A DNA stretch of 64,000 bases, from contig JASTVH010000003.1 of assembly GCA_042862465.1 (NCBI GenBank), forward strand, positions 434,001 to 498,000, written 5' to 3'. This document shows, piece after piece, positions 52,314-60,965 of this stretch (positions are counted from its first letter, which is position 1; each line of letters opens with the position of its first letter). The notes under the pieces are model-generated. The model did not search any database and was not told the origin of the DNA. It saw only the letters and a list, made by a program, of their open reading frames with translations. Source of the DNA: JASTVH01 sp042862465. Its GTDB lineage: Bacteria > Pseudomonadota > Gammaproteobacteria > Pseudomonadales > Oleiphilaceae. Made by a program: the position numbers and the translations under genes.

Positions 52314-53035
52314 TACCGTTCAAGGGGCTTGAGACGTGAGGCGATGCATTGGCGTGTGCGGTCTTTGACGGCCTCCAGCGGCGCCTCCGGATCGGGTTGG
52401 TATGGCGGGTGAATATGCACCTCCACCTTGCCCGCAGTGAATACCCCACTCTTTTTGGGCAGGCGATCCCCGGAGAAGTTGACGGTCACTGGCAGAATCG
52501 GCAGACCGCTGTCCCGTGCTACCAGGAAGGCGCCCTTCTTGAAGGGCAGCAGTTGGCCATCCGGCGAGCGGGTGCCTTCGGCAAAAAACAGCAGACCGGT
52601 ACCTTTCTGTAAACGTGCCACCCCGTCGCGGATACTTTTCAGGCTGGCGGCGCCATTGGAGCGGTCGATAAACAGGTTGCGCGAGGCATGCAGGGCAAAG
52701 CCGAACAGCGGGATGCGACGCAGCTCCTTCTTGATCACCCAGCGGTACTGCAGGCCCAGGGCCAGAACTAGCACTGGCGGATCAAAGTAGGACTGGTGGT
52801 TGCTGATGATGACGTAACGCTGGCCCGGCGAGATATTCTCCCGGCCGTGGATCTCCATATGCACCCGGCAGAGCTTGAGCAGCACCCAGGCCCAGATCTT
52901 GGTGAGGTTGAAGGCGAGATTGCCGGAGCGGCCGAACAGTGCGGCTATCGTGATGGGGAGAAACAGCAGCAGAGTCAGCAGGGCGGCCCAGAAAAAAAGC
53001 CAGACCGTTTTGAGATAGCGGAAGGCTACAGTCAT
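52262..53035 (-). CDS. 1-acyl-sn-glycerol-3-phosphate acyltransferase (PlsC family), paralogue 2
   Basis: A 257-residue inner-membrane acyltransferase making phosphatidic acid. Two N-terminal helices (residues 8-35), catalytic NHQSYFD (HX4D), ASRNLFIDRSN, FAEGTRSPDGQ and LPILPVTVNFSGD are all present. The last 52 bp overlap the 3' end of the c-di-GMP gene tail to tail. It differs enough from the copy at 21563-22282 that they are old paralogues, possibly with different acyl specificities. Confidence 0.93.
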   Translation of the reverse strand: MTVAFRYLKTVWLFFWAALLTLLLFLPITIAALFGRSGNLAFNLTKIWAWVLLKLCRVHMEIHGRENISPGQRYVIISNHQSYFDPPVLVLALGLQYRWVIKKELRRIPLFGFALHASRNLFIDRSNGAASLKSIRDGVARLQKGTGLLFFAEGTRSPDGQLLPFKKGAFLVARDSGLPILPVTVNFSGDRLPKKSGVFTAGKVEVHIHPPYQPDPEAPLEAVKDRTRQCIASRLKPLERYQDSPNRLANARGGDMP

Positions 53036-53162
53036 TGTGAATTATTCACTGCTTTGGGTTAAAGCAATCAGTTTTTCATGATCCCATCCCCGGGTCCATC
53101 CCGACGCCTTCCGATATAGAACCCCCACCGTAAGGCAGGGGCTATCATACTCTCCGACGCCG

Positions 53163-53849
53163 TCAGGCCGCAGCCTTCAACAACCGGATCATCTCCTCCG
53201 CAACGCCGTCGGCTGACGCTGGATTCTGGCCCGTGACCAGCCGTTCGCTGACTTCCACACAGGTTTCGAACGGCTCGGCAAAGACGTGTTCGGCGCCTTC
53301 CTCCTCGAGTTTGTCCGCCAGCAGGAAAGGCACTACATCGGTTTTGCCCACCTTGCGCTCTTCCTCGTTGGAGAAACAGGCGACGTTCTTGCCATTTACC
53401 AGATACTGGCCGTCATCCAGCTTGAGATTGACGAAGATCGCCGGTCCATGACAGACCGCACCGACAATACCGCCTTTCTCATAGATTTTGGTGGTCACGG
53501 ACTGAAGCTGAGTCGCCTCGGGAAAATCCCACATGGTGCCGTGGCCGCCGGCGAAGAAGATGGCACCGTATTCTTCCGGGTCCACCTGGCCGGGGGAGAG
53601 TGTATGGTTCAGGGCATACTGGTCATCGGCGTTGTCCATGAAGGCCCGGTTCACGGGATCATCGTTATCCTCGGAGCCCGGGTCCATGGGCGCTTCGCCA
53701 CCGGTGGGACTGACAAAATCCACCACCAGGTCGGCGTCACGAAAACGCTTCAGGGGATGACTGACCTCGGCGCAATGCCAGCCGGTCGGGTCGCCCGTTT
53801 TGCCCAGTTCGCCATGACTGGTCACTGCGATCAGTACCTTCTTTTTCAT
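53163..53849 (-). CDS. DJ-1/PfpI type 1 glutamine amidotransferase-like protein
   Basis: A 228-residue cytosolic protein of the DJ-1/PfpI superfamily, closest in look to Hsp31/YeaZ-like glyoxalase III or class I GATase-like stress proteins. VLIAVTSHGELGKTGDPTGWHCAEVSHP opens the fold, FFAGGHGTMWDFP holds the oxyanion region with the conserved His, and AVCHGPAIFVNLKL carries nucleophile Cys-His. A very strong AAAGGAGG precedes ATG 53849. Confidence 0.9.
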   Translation of the reverse strand: MKKKVLIAVTSHGELGKTGDPTGWHCAEVSHPLKRFRDADLVVDFVSPTGGEAPMDPGSEDNDDPVNRAFMDNADDQYALNHTLSPGQVDPEEYGAIFFAGGHGTMWDFPEATQLQSVTTKIYEKGGIVGAVCHGPAIFVNLKLDDGQYLVNGKNVACFSNEEERKVGKTDVVPFLLADKLEEEGAEHVFAEPFETCVEVSERLVTGQNPASADGVAEEMIRLLKAAA

Positions 53850-54085
53850 GTTGCCTCCTTTCATTCCATGTCGCTCACTGCTACTACGGACATGGCATCG
53901 CGATGGATGGGTTTCAACAGCGGTCCATGAACAGGTGGTAATCCTTTGGGCAGGCCGATCTACCGCGCCGACCATCGGACAGCGGTTTCTTAATATCATT
54001 TAATCCATATGAAATTGTGACCGGCATCCCCCCGCCGTTAGACTGAGCGCATTCGTAAGGAACCCAATGCATCAGGAGGAGCATT

Positions 54086-54421
54086 ATGAAAAAGTTGACC
54101 AGTTTCGTGTTCGTATCGGCCCTGGGCCTGTTTATTGTCGGCTGCAGCGATTCCCAGCAGGAAGCCGCGTCTGAAGACATGGAGCAGATGCAGGAATCGG
54201 TCGAGGAAGCCGGTGACAACGCTGCCCAGATGGCCGATGAAGCCGGGGACAGCATGGAAGAAGGGATCGAGGACATGCAGTCACCCAGCGCTGGCGAGCA
54301 GATCGAGGACAGCGCCGAGGATATGGGGGAAGAGACGGGCGAAGCCGTCGATTCTGCCACGGAAAGCGCCAACGAAACCTACGATGAAGCGAAGGACGAG
54401 TACAAGGACGCGACTCAGTAA
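54086..54421 (+). CDS. Small acidic lipoprotein
   Basis: A 111-residue lipoprotein: signal peptide MKKLTSFVFVSALGLFIVGC with lipobox Cys20. The mature part is strongly acidic (pattern EDMEQMQESVEEAGDNAAQM) in amphipathic heptad-like repeats with no cysteine or aromatic core, so it is probably a long helix or disordered. Function unknown; similar entericidin-like or helical lipoproteins stabilise envelopes. Strong AGGAGGAG precedes the ATG. The GGACGTC hairpin follows 10 nt after its stop. Confidence 0.8.
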   Translation: MKKLTSFVFVSALGLFIVGCSDSQQEAASEDMEQMQESVEEAGDNAAQMADEAGDSMEEGIEDMQSPSAGEQIEDSAEDMGEETGEAVDSATESANETYDEAKDEYKDATQ

Positions 54422-54431
54422 GGCGCTTCGC

Positions 54432-54463
54432 GCGTCGGACGTCTGATGTAGGACGTCCGACGC
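54432..54463. repeat. GGACGTC hairpin element, copy 2
   Basis: GCGTCGGACGTC (54432-54443), loop TGATGTAG, GACGTCCGACGC (54452-54463): a perfect 12-bp stem. Left arm identical to the copy at 833-844, same loop length, same 10-nt distance from the preceding stop codon, but different flanking genes. Confidence 0.85.
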
Positions 54464-54600
54464 CCTCCCCCCCTGCCAGTGGTCCAGCTGCAGCCTCATT
54501 GCATTCTTAACATTCCGTTCGCTGTTCGTCCCGTCACTTCATCATTTACTTATGCTTGCGTCCGGTGCACCTTTGGGTCTCGCACTTGGGGAGACGGGGT

Positions 54601-55200
54601 ATGGTGCAGAGTTATCTCACGGGCATAGCAGTGTGCGCGGCGATCATCGTGGCAATCGGGGCGCAGAACGCCTTTGTGCTGGCCCAGGGACTGCGACGCT
54701 CGCATCACCTGACGGTTGCCCTGCTTTGTGCGCTTTGCGATGCAGTGCTGTTTGGGCTGGGGCTGGCAGGTGTGGCGAAGGCGATCGCCGCGCTTCCGGA
54801 ATTGCAGTTGGCGCTGCGGGTTGGCGGTGGGCTGGTGCTGTTGGCCTATGCCGGCGCTTCCGCCTGGCGCGCCTGGCAGGGCAGTGGACGGCTGCAGCGC
54901 AGTGACGGTACCCAGGCCTCGGCGGGCGTGGTGATTGCCGCCTGTCTCGGGGTGACACTGCTCAATCCCCAGGTTTACCTCGATACCTTTGTACTGATTC
55001 CCATGATCGGTCTGGAACAGGTCAGCCCCCTGTGGTTCTGGGCGGGCGCCACCAGCGCTTCCCTGATGTGGTTCCTGCTGCTTTCCCTTGGCGCCGCAGC
55101 GTTGGCCCCCAAACTGGAAGGCCCCCGGGCGTGGCAGTGGATTGACGGCAGTTTCGCGTTCGTGATGGGCGTGATTGGGGTTGATTTGCTCTTGGGGTAA
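54601..55200 (+). CDS. LysE/ArgO-family amino-acid exporter
   Basis: A 199-residue inner-membrane exporter with six hydrophobic segments. AIGAQNAFVLAQGLRRSHH at the start and TLLNPQVYLDTFVLI in the middle are the signature segments of the LysE/ArgO (arginine or lysine export) branch. GGGGAG precedes ATG 54601. No LysG/ArgP regulator gene is adjacent. Confidence 0.93.
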   Translation: MVQSYLTGIAVCAAIIVAIGAQNAFVLAQGLRRSHHLTVALLCALCDAVLFGLGLAGVAKAIAALPELQLALRVGGGLVLLAYAGASAWRAWQGSGRLQRSDGTQASAGVVIAACLGVTLLNPQVYLDTFVLIPMIGLEQVSPLWFWAGATSASLMWFLLLSLGAAALAPKLEGPRAWQWIDGSFAFVMGVIGVDLLLG

Positions 55201-55209
55201 GCGTCAGCC

Positions 55210-55974
55210 TCACCCCTCACCATTCTTCAGTACCGCTTCCACCGCACTGGCGAAGTCCGGCTGCAGATCAGCCCGCGGACACTTGTCCTCATCGCTTTCC
55301 CGGTACTTGCCGGTCTTGACGAGGCAGCCCTGCAATCCGGCATCCATCGCCGCCTTGACGTCATTTTCGGCATCATCACCGATCATCAGGGTGTCCTCCG
55401 GCTTCAGGGCCAGGTGCTGGCAGGCCATGTGGAAGAAGGTGGCCGACGGCTTGCCGATCACCGTGGCTTCCACTTCGGCGGCATACGCCAGGGCGGCCTT
55501 GAAGGGGCCGATGTCCAGGCTCAGGCCGCCATCCTCGTCGCGGAAATAGCGGTTGTCGCCCATGGCGATCAGCGGCGCACCATCCATCACCAAGCGGAAA
55601 GCGCGGTTGAGATGATCGTAATCGAAGCCCTCGCCGGCATCGCCGAGAACCACCGCGTTGTGTAGTGGACCGGCCAGGTCGGCGAAGGCCCCTTTCACCG
55701 AGGGCTGAATCAGCAGGTAGGGGGTCAGACGTCTCTCACGGAGGTAGCTGGCTGTGGCTTCCACTGCTGTCTGGATACGTCCCGGGTCGAGATAGAAACC
55801 GAGGTTATTGAGATGATCGGCCAACTGCTGGCGCGTTCGGCGGGTGGTGTTGGTCAGGAACAGGTGCGGGATGCGGTGGGCGCGCACCTTCTCCAGAGCC
55901 TCAATGGCCCCGGGCAGCGCCTTGTTGCCGGCATAGAGTACGCCAGACAGGTCGATCAGCAGTCCTTCGGGCAT
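55210..55974 (-). CDS. HAD-IIA family phosphatase (LHPP-like)
   Basis: A 254-residue haloacid dehalogenase superfamily hydrolase. Motif I is LIDLSGVLYAG, the cap is the IIA (NagD/LHPP) type, with LFLTNTTRRTRQQL as motif II, VIGKPSATFF as motif III and MIGDDAENDV as motif IV. The second Asp of the usual DxD is Ser, as in the LHPP group (phosphohistidine/lysine phosphatase). Convergent with the exporter gene, separated by 9 bp. Confidence 0.92.
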   Translation of the reverse strand: MPEGLLIDLSGVLYAGNKALPGAIEALEKVRAHRIPHLFLTNTTRRTRQQLADHLNNLGFYLDPGRIQTAVEATASYLRERRLTPYLLIQPSVKGAFADLAGPLHNAVVLGDAGEGFDYDHLNRAFRLVMDGAPLIAMGDNRYFRDEDGGLSLDIGPFKAALAYAAEVEATVIGKPSATFFHMACQHLALKPEDTLMIGDDAENDVKAAMDAGLQGCLVKTGKYRESDEDKCPRADLQPDFASAVEAVLKNGEG

Positions 55975-56054
55975 GGCTGCCCCCTCCCTTTGCGCTGAAG
56001 ATCAGGGTTATTTCCAGCATAGCGCAAACACAGGGGGCAGGGTATCGGTTCGGC

Positions 56055-56720
56055 CTACCAGGGCAGGATCGAACCGTCGGAGTGCCAGAAGGTGCCGCTG
56101 TTATCCAGGTTCAGCTCGTCGACCCGCTGGACCAGACGCTCCGCCGACTCCTGCGGGGTGATGTGGCCGGTATGGCCGGTCATGTCGGTTTTGACGTAGC
56201 CCGGATGCAGGATGGCCACGGCGATGCCTTGCGGGTGCAGGTCCACGGCCAGGGACTTGGAGACTGCATTGAGGGCCGCCTTGCTGGCGCGGTAGCCGTA
56301 CTTGCCGCCGGAGGTGTTGTCCTCGATGGACCCCATGCGGGAGGTCATCATGGCGACCCGGCCGCCTTCGGGAATCAGGTCGAGCAAGGCCAGTGTCGTG
56401 TGCAGGGGGCCGATAGTGTTGACCTCGAACTGTTCGCGGATCTGGTCGTAGTTCATGTCGTCCAGGGTTTCACTGCGCATGATGCCGGCGCAGTTGAACA
56501 GGACATCGATGCGGGTGCCCTCCAGGCTTTTACGCAGATGGTTGAGGCTGGAAGGCTGACTGACATCGACATCTTCAATGATCTGGACGCCCAGATCCTG
56601 TAATTCGTCCGATGATTTACGACACACGGCGATGACTTCGTCGCCCCGTCCCTTCCAGGCGCGCACGAGTTCCAGACCGATGCCACGATTGGCGCCGGTC
56701 ACGACGACGGTTTGAGTCAT
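56055..56720 (-). CDS. Short-chain dehydrogenase/reductase (SDR)
   Basis: A 221-residue NAD(P)-dependent oxidoreductase. VVTGANRGIGLELVRAW is the TGxxxGIG cofactor site, NCAGIM the NNAG-like segment, MTSRMGSI the catalytic Ser and YGYRASKAALN the YxxxK pair. Substrate unknown; similar to bacterial carbonyl reductase (CsgA/YciK-like) proteins. Strong AAGGAG precedes ATG 56720. Confidence 0.92.
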   Translation of the reverse strand: MTQTVVVTGANRGIGLELVRAWKGRGDEVIAVCRKSSDELQDLGVQIIEDVDVSQPSSLNHLRKSLEGTRIDVLFNCAGIMRSETLDDMNYDQIREQFEVNTIGPLHTTLALLDLIPEGGRVAMMTSRMGSIEDNTSGGKYGYRASKAALNAVSKSLAVDLHPQGIAVAILHPGYVKTDMTGHTGHITPQESAERLVQRVDELNLDNSGTFWHSDGSILPW

Positions 56721-56815
56721 GCTGTTCTCCTTTTGCGGCGGTCTCGGACCGCGGATTGAATGGAACACTGCCTAGTGGTGCGATGGGGGTGACCCCGGGC
56801 TTTTTCAATGCCGGC

Positions 56816-58123
56816 CTACTCCACCTCCGGCAGGCGCCAGCTGGCAATAACGCCCGCCACGCCCATCAGGCCCAGTAGCAGAATCACCGCCCCCGGGGAA
56901 ATGAGCGAGGCCAGGGCACTGATCCCACCGGTCACGAGCAGAAGCAGGCCGATCACGGTGTTGCTAACTGACGTGTAATGGGTGCGCTGGTTGCCGGTGG
57001 CCATGTCCACGAGATAGGTCTTGCGGCCAAGGCGCACCCCGGCGTGGGCAATACTGAGCACGAAGAACGCGACCGGATAGAACCAGGCACTGGTGATCCA
57101 GCCCCCCCCGGCTACGCTGGCGGCGCCGACCAGCAGGCAGGTGACACTGGCGATGGCGGCCCCGCGGATCATCACCTGGCGACTGGAGGCATCGGCCATC
57201 CAGCCCCAGACCGAGGCACTGGTGGAACTGGCGAGGCTGCTGGCAAGCAGGAAACCGCCCAGCAACCAGGCGGTCTGGCCCTGGTTCTGGGCCAGGATGA
57301 CGAAGAAGGGCGCCGCCAGGGCCGAGCACAGCAGCAGGGCGCGGGCAATCACGAAGTGCCGGAAGGTGCGGTCGTCACGCAGCAGGGAGAGACTCTTCAG
57401 GGCATCGCTGAAGGCATTGCCACCGCCGCTGGTTGCACCGGGGTACTCGTCGATCTGGCTGTAGGTGAGGGCGGCCACCAGCCAAAGCAGGCCACCGGTG
57501 ATCAGCAGCCCCATGTAAGCTGTCAGCGAGGGATCGGACATCTGCCAGAAAAAGGCGACAGTGATGAGCGCCGTGCCGATGCCGGCCACGGTGGTCGCCA
57601 GCCCGGAAAGGCGTCCGCGGCGGGTCTTGGGAATGGTCTTGCCCTGGACATCCTTCTGGGCCACGGAGCAGAACCCCCGGGCCAGGCTGAACAGGATCAG
57701 CAGGCCGATAATGCCCAGCCCGGCAGCCGTGCCTTCCAGAAAACCGACACACAGTGCCATGCCTAGAACACACAGGCTCTGGATGACGCTGCCGGCGACC
57801 CAGAAGCCCTTGCGCTTGGCATGGCTGCGGACCCAGGCGCCGATCACCAGTTGCGGAATCAGGGAGCCGGATTCGCGGATGGGCACCAGCCAGGCCGTCA
57901 GGGCCGCCGGCGCGCCCACCGTTGCCATCAGCCAGGCCAGCACGGTTTTGGGGCTGATCAGCAGGTCGCCCAGCTTGGTCAGTACCAGGCTGCCCAGCAT
58001 CAGGAAAAAGTTGCGGGGCACCTCGCGGCAGGCATCATCGGAGATATCCTTGCAAACGCGGGCGTCTTCCTCGTTGGCGACAAAGGCGTAAAGTTGATCA
58101 ATGCTGTCGTTACTGCTGGCCAC
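56816..58123 (-). CDS. Major facilitator superfamily transporter
   Basis: A 435-residue inner-membrane transporter with about 12 transmembrane helices after a short acidic N-terminus. SLVLTKLGDLLISPKTVLAWLM and IPQLVIGAWVRSHAKRKGFW (RxxxR-like loop 2-3 motif of MFS) mark the first half. AGVRLGRKTYLVDMATGNQRTHY lies in the second. Substrate unknown. GTG 58123 is chosen: AGGGAGG lies 6 nt before it, whereas the frame extends further upstream without support. Confidence 0.88.
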   Translation of the reverse strand: MASSNDSIDQLYAFVANEEDARVCKDISDDACREVPRNFFLMLGSLVLTKLGDLLISPKTVLAWLMATVGAPAALTAWLVPIRESGSLIPQLVIGAWVRSHAKRKGFWVAGSVIQSLCVLGMALCVGFLEGTAAGLGIIGLLILFSLARGFCSVAQKDVQGKTIPKTRRGRLSGLATTVAGIGTALITVAFFWQMSDPSLTAYMGLLITGGLLWLVAALTYSQIDEYPGATSGGGNAFSDALKSLSLLRDDRTFRHFVIARALLLCSALAAPFFVILAQNQGQTAWLLGGFLLASSLASSTSASVWGWMADASSRQVMIRGAAIASVTCLLVGAASVAGGGWITSAWFYPVAFFVLSIAHAGVRLGRKTYLVDMATGNQRTHYTSVSNTVIGLLLLVTGGISALASLISPGAVILLLGLMGVAGVIASWRLPEVE

Positions 58124-58254
58124 CGACGGCCTCCCTATTAGGATGGAATGGTCAGAACTGACATCGAGCCAACTGCGTGCAGGCACCGAACGTTTTCGGA
58201 CGTCCTTACGTATGTGACGGATTACAGGACCAATTTCAAGGAGAAACTGCCGTT

Positions 58255-58716
58255 ATGCCGCGCTTTGTTCGCCTGATTCTCTTTCTGTTACTGCTGGCCG
58301 CCATCGCCGCCAGTGGTGCCCTGTTTTCGCCCGGCCCCTGGTATGCGGCGCTGGCCAAGCCTGCCTGGACACCACCGAACTGGCTGTTCCCGCCCGTCTG
58401 GACGCTGCTTTACATCCTGATTGCCGTGGCCGGGTGGCTGGCCTGGGAGGTGGCCGCGCCGGGGCAGCGGAGGAAGGCGTTTACCGTCTATGGGGCGCAG
58501 CTGGTGGCGAATTTTGCCTGGTCCTGGCTGGTGTTTGGCCAGCATCTGCTGGGGTGGGGGTTGGTGGACATCCTCCTGCTGTTTGGGCTGATCGCTTTCA
58601 ATCTGGTGCTTTTTCAGCGTATTCGGCGGCTGGCCGGTCTGTTGTTATGGCCCTACCTGCTGTGGGTGGGGTATGCGGCCACCCTGAACCTCGGACTGGT
58701 GGTGATGAACGGTTGA
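58255..58716 (+). CDS. tspO: TspO/MBR (translocator protein) family
   Basis: A 153-residue five-helix membrane protein binding tetrapyrroles. KPAWTPPNWLFPPVWTLLYILI is the family signature; ANFAWSWLVFG and PYLLWVGYAATLN are conserved helices 3-5. The third helix has the Trp-rich face that lines the porphyrin site. AAGGAG precedes ATG 58255. Divergent from the MFS transporter. Confidence 0.94.
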   Translation: MPRFVRLILFLLLLAAIAASGALFSPGPWYAALAKPAWTPPNWLFPPVWTLLYILIAVAGWLAWEVAAPGQRRKAFTVYGAQLVANFAWSWLVFGQHLLGWGLVDILLLFGLIAFNLVLFQRIRRLAGLLLWPYLLWVGYAATLNLGLVVMNG

Positions 58717-58818
58717 GTTGACCTCACCTCCTGACATTCCGGTGGCATGCGCCCCTGTGTACACTACGGTTTGCGCTCGGCGGGTGGGAATCCGCTGCCA
58801 TAACAAAAGGAGACTTCC

Positions 58819-59613
58819 ATGCAATTTGATAGCCTGCGTTCCGCTTTTGCCACATCTTCCGACAGTACTGCGACAATCCCTCATGAATGGGGGCAGGGCC
58901 GGGCCACCTTCGGTGGCGTGCTGGTAGGGCTGATCTTTGATCGCATGAAAGCGGAGATGCATGAGACCCGCACGGTCCGGTCGCTGATGGTCTCTTTTGT
59001 GGCGCCGGCAGTGCCGGGCGAGCCGCTGACCCTGACCGGAGAAATCCTGCGTGAAGGCAAGGCGGTAACGCAGGTGGAAGGGCGCGCCCTGCAAAATGGC
59101 AACACGGTGGCGGTGGTGCTGGGCAGTTTCGGCCAGGGGCGCGACTCTGCGGTATCGGTGGCCGCGGATCCGGCGCCGGAGGTGGGTGAGCCGCAGGCCG
59201 GCCAGGCCCTGCCGTATATCGAGAACGTGACCCCGGAGTTCACCCGCCATATCGAGATGCGCTACGCCATCGGCAGCTTTCCCTTCAGTGGCAACGACAG
59301 TCGCGAAATGGGGGGCTGGATGCGTTTCCGCGAGACGCCGGAAAAGCTCGAAGACACCCACCTGGTGGCCCTGGCCGATGCCTGGCCGCCCACGGTCCTG
59401 CCCCACCTGAAAAAGCCGGCCCCGGCCAGTAGTCTGGCGTGGACATTGGAGTTCGTGTATCCGCAGCCGGCGCTGCAGCCTGACGATTATCTGCTGTATC
59501 GCGCCTCCATCGATCAGGCGCGGGACGGGTATGGGCATACCCAGGCGCAGATCTGGAATCGGCAGGGGGAGTTGGTGGCGTTGAGTCGGCAGACGGTGAC
59601 GGTGTTTGGGTAG
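58819..59613 (+). CDS. Acyl-CoA thioesterase, TesB-like double-hotdog
   Basis: A 264-residue protein with two hotdog folds. N-terminal RTVRSLMVSFVAPAVPGEPLTLTGEI and QVEGRALQNGNTVAVVLGSFG, then a second hotdog with MGGWMRFRETPEKLEDTHLVALADAWPPTVL. This is the thioesterase family (4HBT_3-like) acting on acyl-CoA. Strong AAAAGGAG precedes the ATG. Convergent with the FemAB-like gene across a repeat-rich spacer. Confidence 0.9.
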   Translation: MQFDSLRSAFATSSDSTATIPHEWGQGRATFGGVLVGLIFDRMKAEMHETRTVRSLMVSFVAPAVPGEPLTLTGEILREGKAVTQVEGRALQNGNTVAVVLGSFGQGRDSAVSVAADPAPEVGEPQAGQALPYIENVTPEFTRHIEMRYAIGSFPFSGNDSREMGGWMRFRETPEKLEDTHLVALADAWPPTVLPHLKKPAPASSLAWTLEFVYPQPALQPDDYLLYRASIDQARDGYGHTQAQIWNRQGELVALSRQTVTVFG

Positions 59614-59620
59614 GATTTGT

Positions 59621-59648
59621 TGGACGTTGGACGTTGGACGTTGGACGT
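59621..59648. repeat. Heptamer tandem array, TGGACGT x4
   Basis: Four perfect TGGACGT units (59621-59648). The unit differs from CCGACGT at 981-1050 only in its first two bases. It begins 7 bp after the thioesterase stop codon. Confidence 0.9.
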
Positions 59649-59672
59649 TCCAGTCGAGCTCTCGCAGCCCCA

Positions 59673-59731
59673 GGGTGGGTTCCTTTCGCCGCCCTGACAG
59701 CACGTCCTGTCGCTGCTGCAGGAACCCACCC
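59673..59731. repeat. 11-bp inverted repeat, stem-loop between convergent genes
   Basis: GGGTGGGTTCC (59673-59683) and GGAACCCACCC (59721-59731) flank a 37-nt loop containing an inner GACAG/CTGTC pair. It lies between the stops of the thioesterase and FemAB-like genes and may stop transcription from both sides. Confidence 0.65.
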
Positions 59732-59752
59732 CGGGCCTGCTGACGGCGCGGC

Positions 59753-60907
59753 TTAATTACCCTCCTCAGTCCTGTAGGGGAGGTGGGTTTCGGCTTCGGC
59801 TTTGTAATGCCTGATTGCTTCGGCTTCTTCTTCCAGAAAATCCTGGATGGCGTCGGCGAAGGCCGGGTGGCGGATCCAGTGGTAGGAGCGGGTTTCCACC
59901 GGGTAGAAACCGCGCAGCAGCTTGTGTTCGCCCTGGGCGCCGGCGTCGAAGGTGGTCAGGCCCCGTTCGATGCAGTAGTCGATGCCCTGGTAATAGCAGG
60001 TTTCGAAGTGCAGCTGGTCGAATTCCTCCAGGCAGCCCCAGTAGCGGCCGTAGAGAGTGCTGTCGTCGTGCAGGAAGAGGGCGGCGGCCACCCGTTTGCC
60101 GTCGTGGCGGGCCTGAACCAGTAGCAACTGCTCCGGTTGCTGCGCCAGCAGGGTTTCGAAGAAGGCGCGGTTCAGGTAGGGGTGTTGGCCGCGTTTGAGG
60201 TAGGTGGCCTGATAGAACACATAGAAACTCTTCAGATCCTCTGGCGTAATGGCTGCGCCTTCCAGCCACTCCAGACGGATGCCCTGTTCCGCCACCCGCA
60301 GGCGTTCCTTGCGCAGCATTTTGCGCTTGCGGGCCTTGAGGGTGGCGAGAAAGTCCTCCCAGCTGTGGTAGCCCGGATTGTGCCAGCGAAACTGGCAGCC
60401 CAGCCGTTCCGCCAGCGGCATGCGCCGCAGGACCTGTTCGGCCTGCGGGTCGGGAAAGAGCACATGCCAGGAGGACAGGCGCTCCCGTTCGGCCAGCTGT
60501 TGCACGGCGGCCATCAGCGCCGTAGCGGCCGCCTCGGGGTCGATGTCATCGGCCAGGCCCAGCCGGGGGCCCACCGAGGGCGTGAAAGGAATGCTGGTGA
60601 CGTACTTGGGGTAATAAGGCAGGCCGTTGCGCTCGTAGGCGTCCGCCCAGGCCCAGTCGAAGACATACTCGCCAAAGGAATGGGTCTTGAGGTAGCCGGG
60701 CATGGCGCCTACCAGCCGGTTGCCGCGATAGAGCAGCGCATGCCGGGGCGTCCAGCCGCTGGCGGGCGAGGTGCAGCCGGTGTCTTCAAGCGCGGCGAGG
60801 AAGGCATGGCGGGAGAACGGGTTGTGCCCGCCCAGCAGCCGATCCCAGTCAGTCGCGGCGACCTGTGTGAGGCTCTCGATAAACTGGACGCTCAGGGGCT
60901 CGCTCAT
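59753..60907 (-). CDS. FemAB/GNAT-like N-acyltransferase (DUF482 family)
   Basis: A 384-residue protein of the DUF482/FemAB-like group within the GNAT superfamily. Motifs: HAFLAALEDTGCTSPASGW, PGYLKTHSFGEYVFDWAWADAY, KARKRKMLRKERLRVAEQGI, and the C-terminal FETCYYQGIDYCIERGLTTFDAGAQGEHK that binds the acyl donor. Relatives transfer amino acids in peptidoglycan or acyl groups in small-molecule pathways; this one is unassigned. ATG 60907 has CGGAG upstream; an in-frame start 26 codons earlier is less convincing. Confidence 0.88.
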   Translation of the reverse strand: MSEPLSVQFIESLTQVAATDWDRLLGGHNPFSRHAFLAALEDTGCTSPASGWTPRHALLYRGNRLVGAMPGYLKTHSFGEYVFDWAWADAYERNGLPYYPKYVTSIPFTPSVGPRLGLADDIDPEAAATALMAAVQQLAERERLSSWHVLFPDPQAEQVLRRMPLAERLGCQFRWHNPGYHSWEDFLATLKARKRKMLRKERLRVAEQGIRLEWLEGAAITPEDLKSFYVFYQATYLKRGQHPYLNRAFFETLLAQQPEQLLLVQARHDGKRVAAALFLHDDSTLYGRYWGCLEEFDQLHFETCYYQGIDYCIERGLTTFDAGAQGEHKLLRGFYPVETRSYHWIRHPAFADAIQDFLEEEAEAIRHYKAEAETHLPYRTEEGN

Positions 60908-60965
60908 AAACTCCGATTGGGGACGTACACTGGTTTGGCGGCTCACCCGGGGAGCCGCTGGTTGT

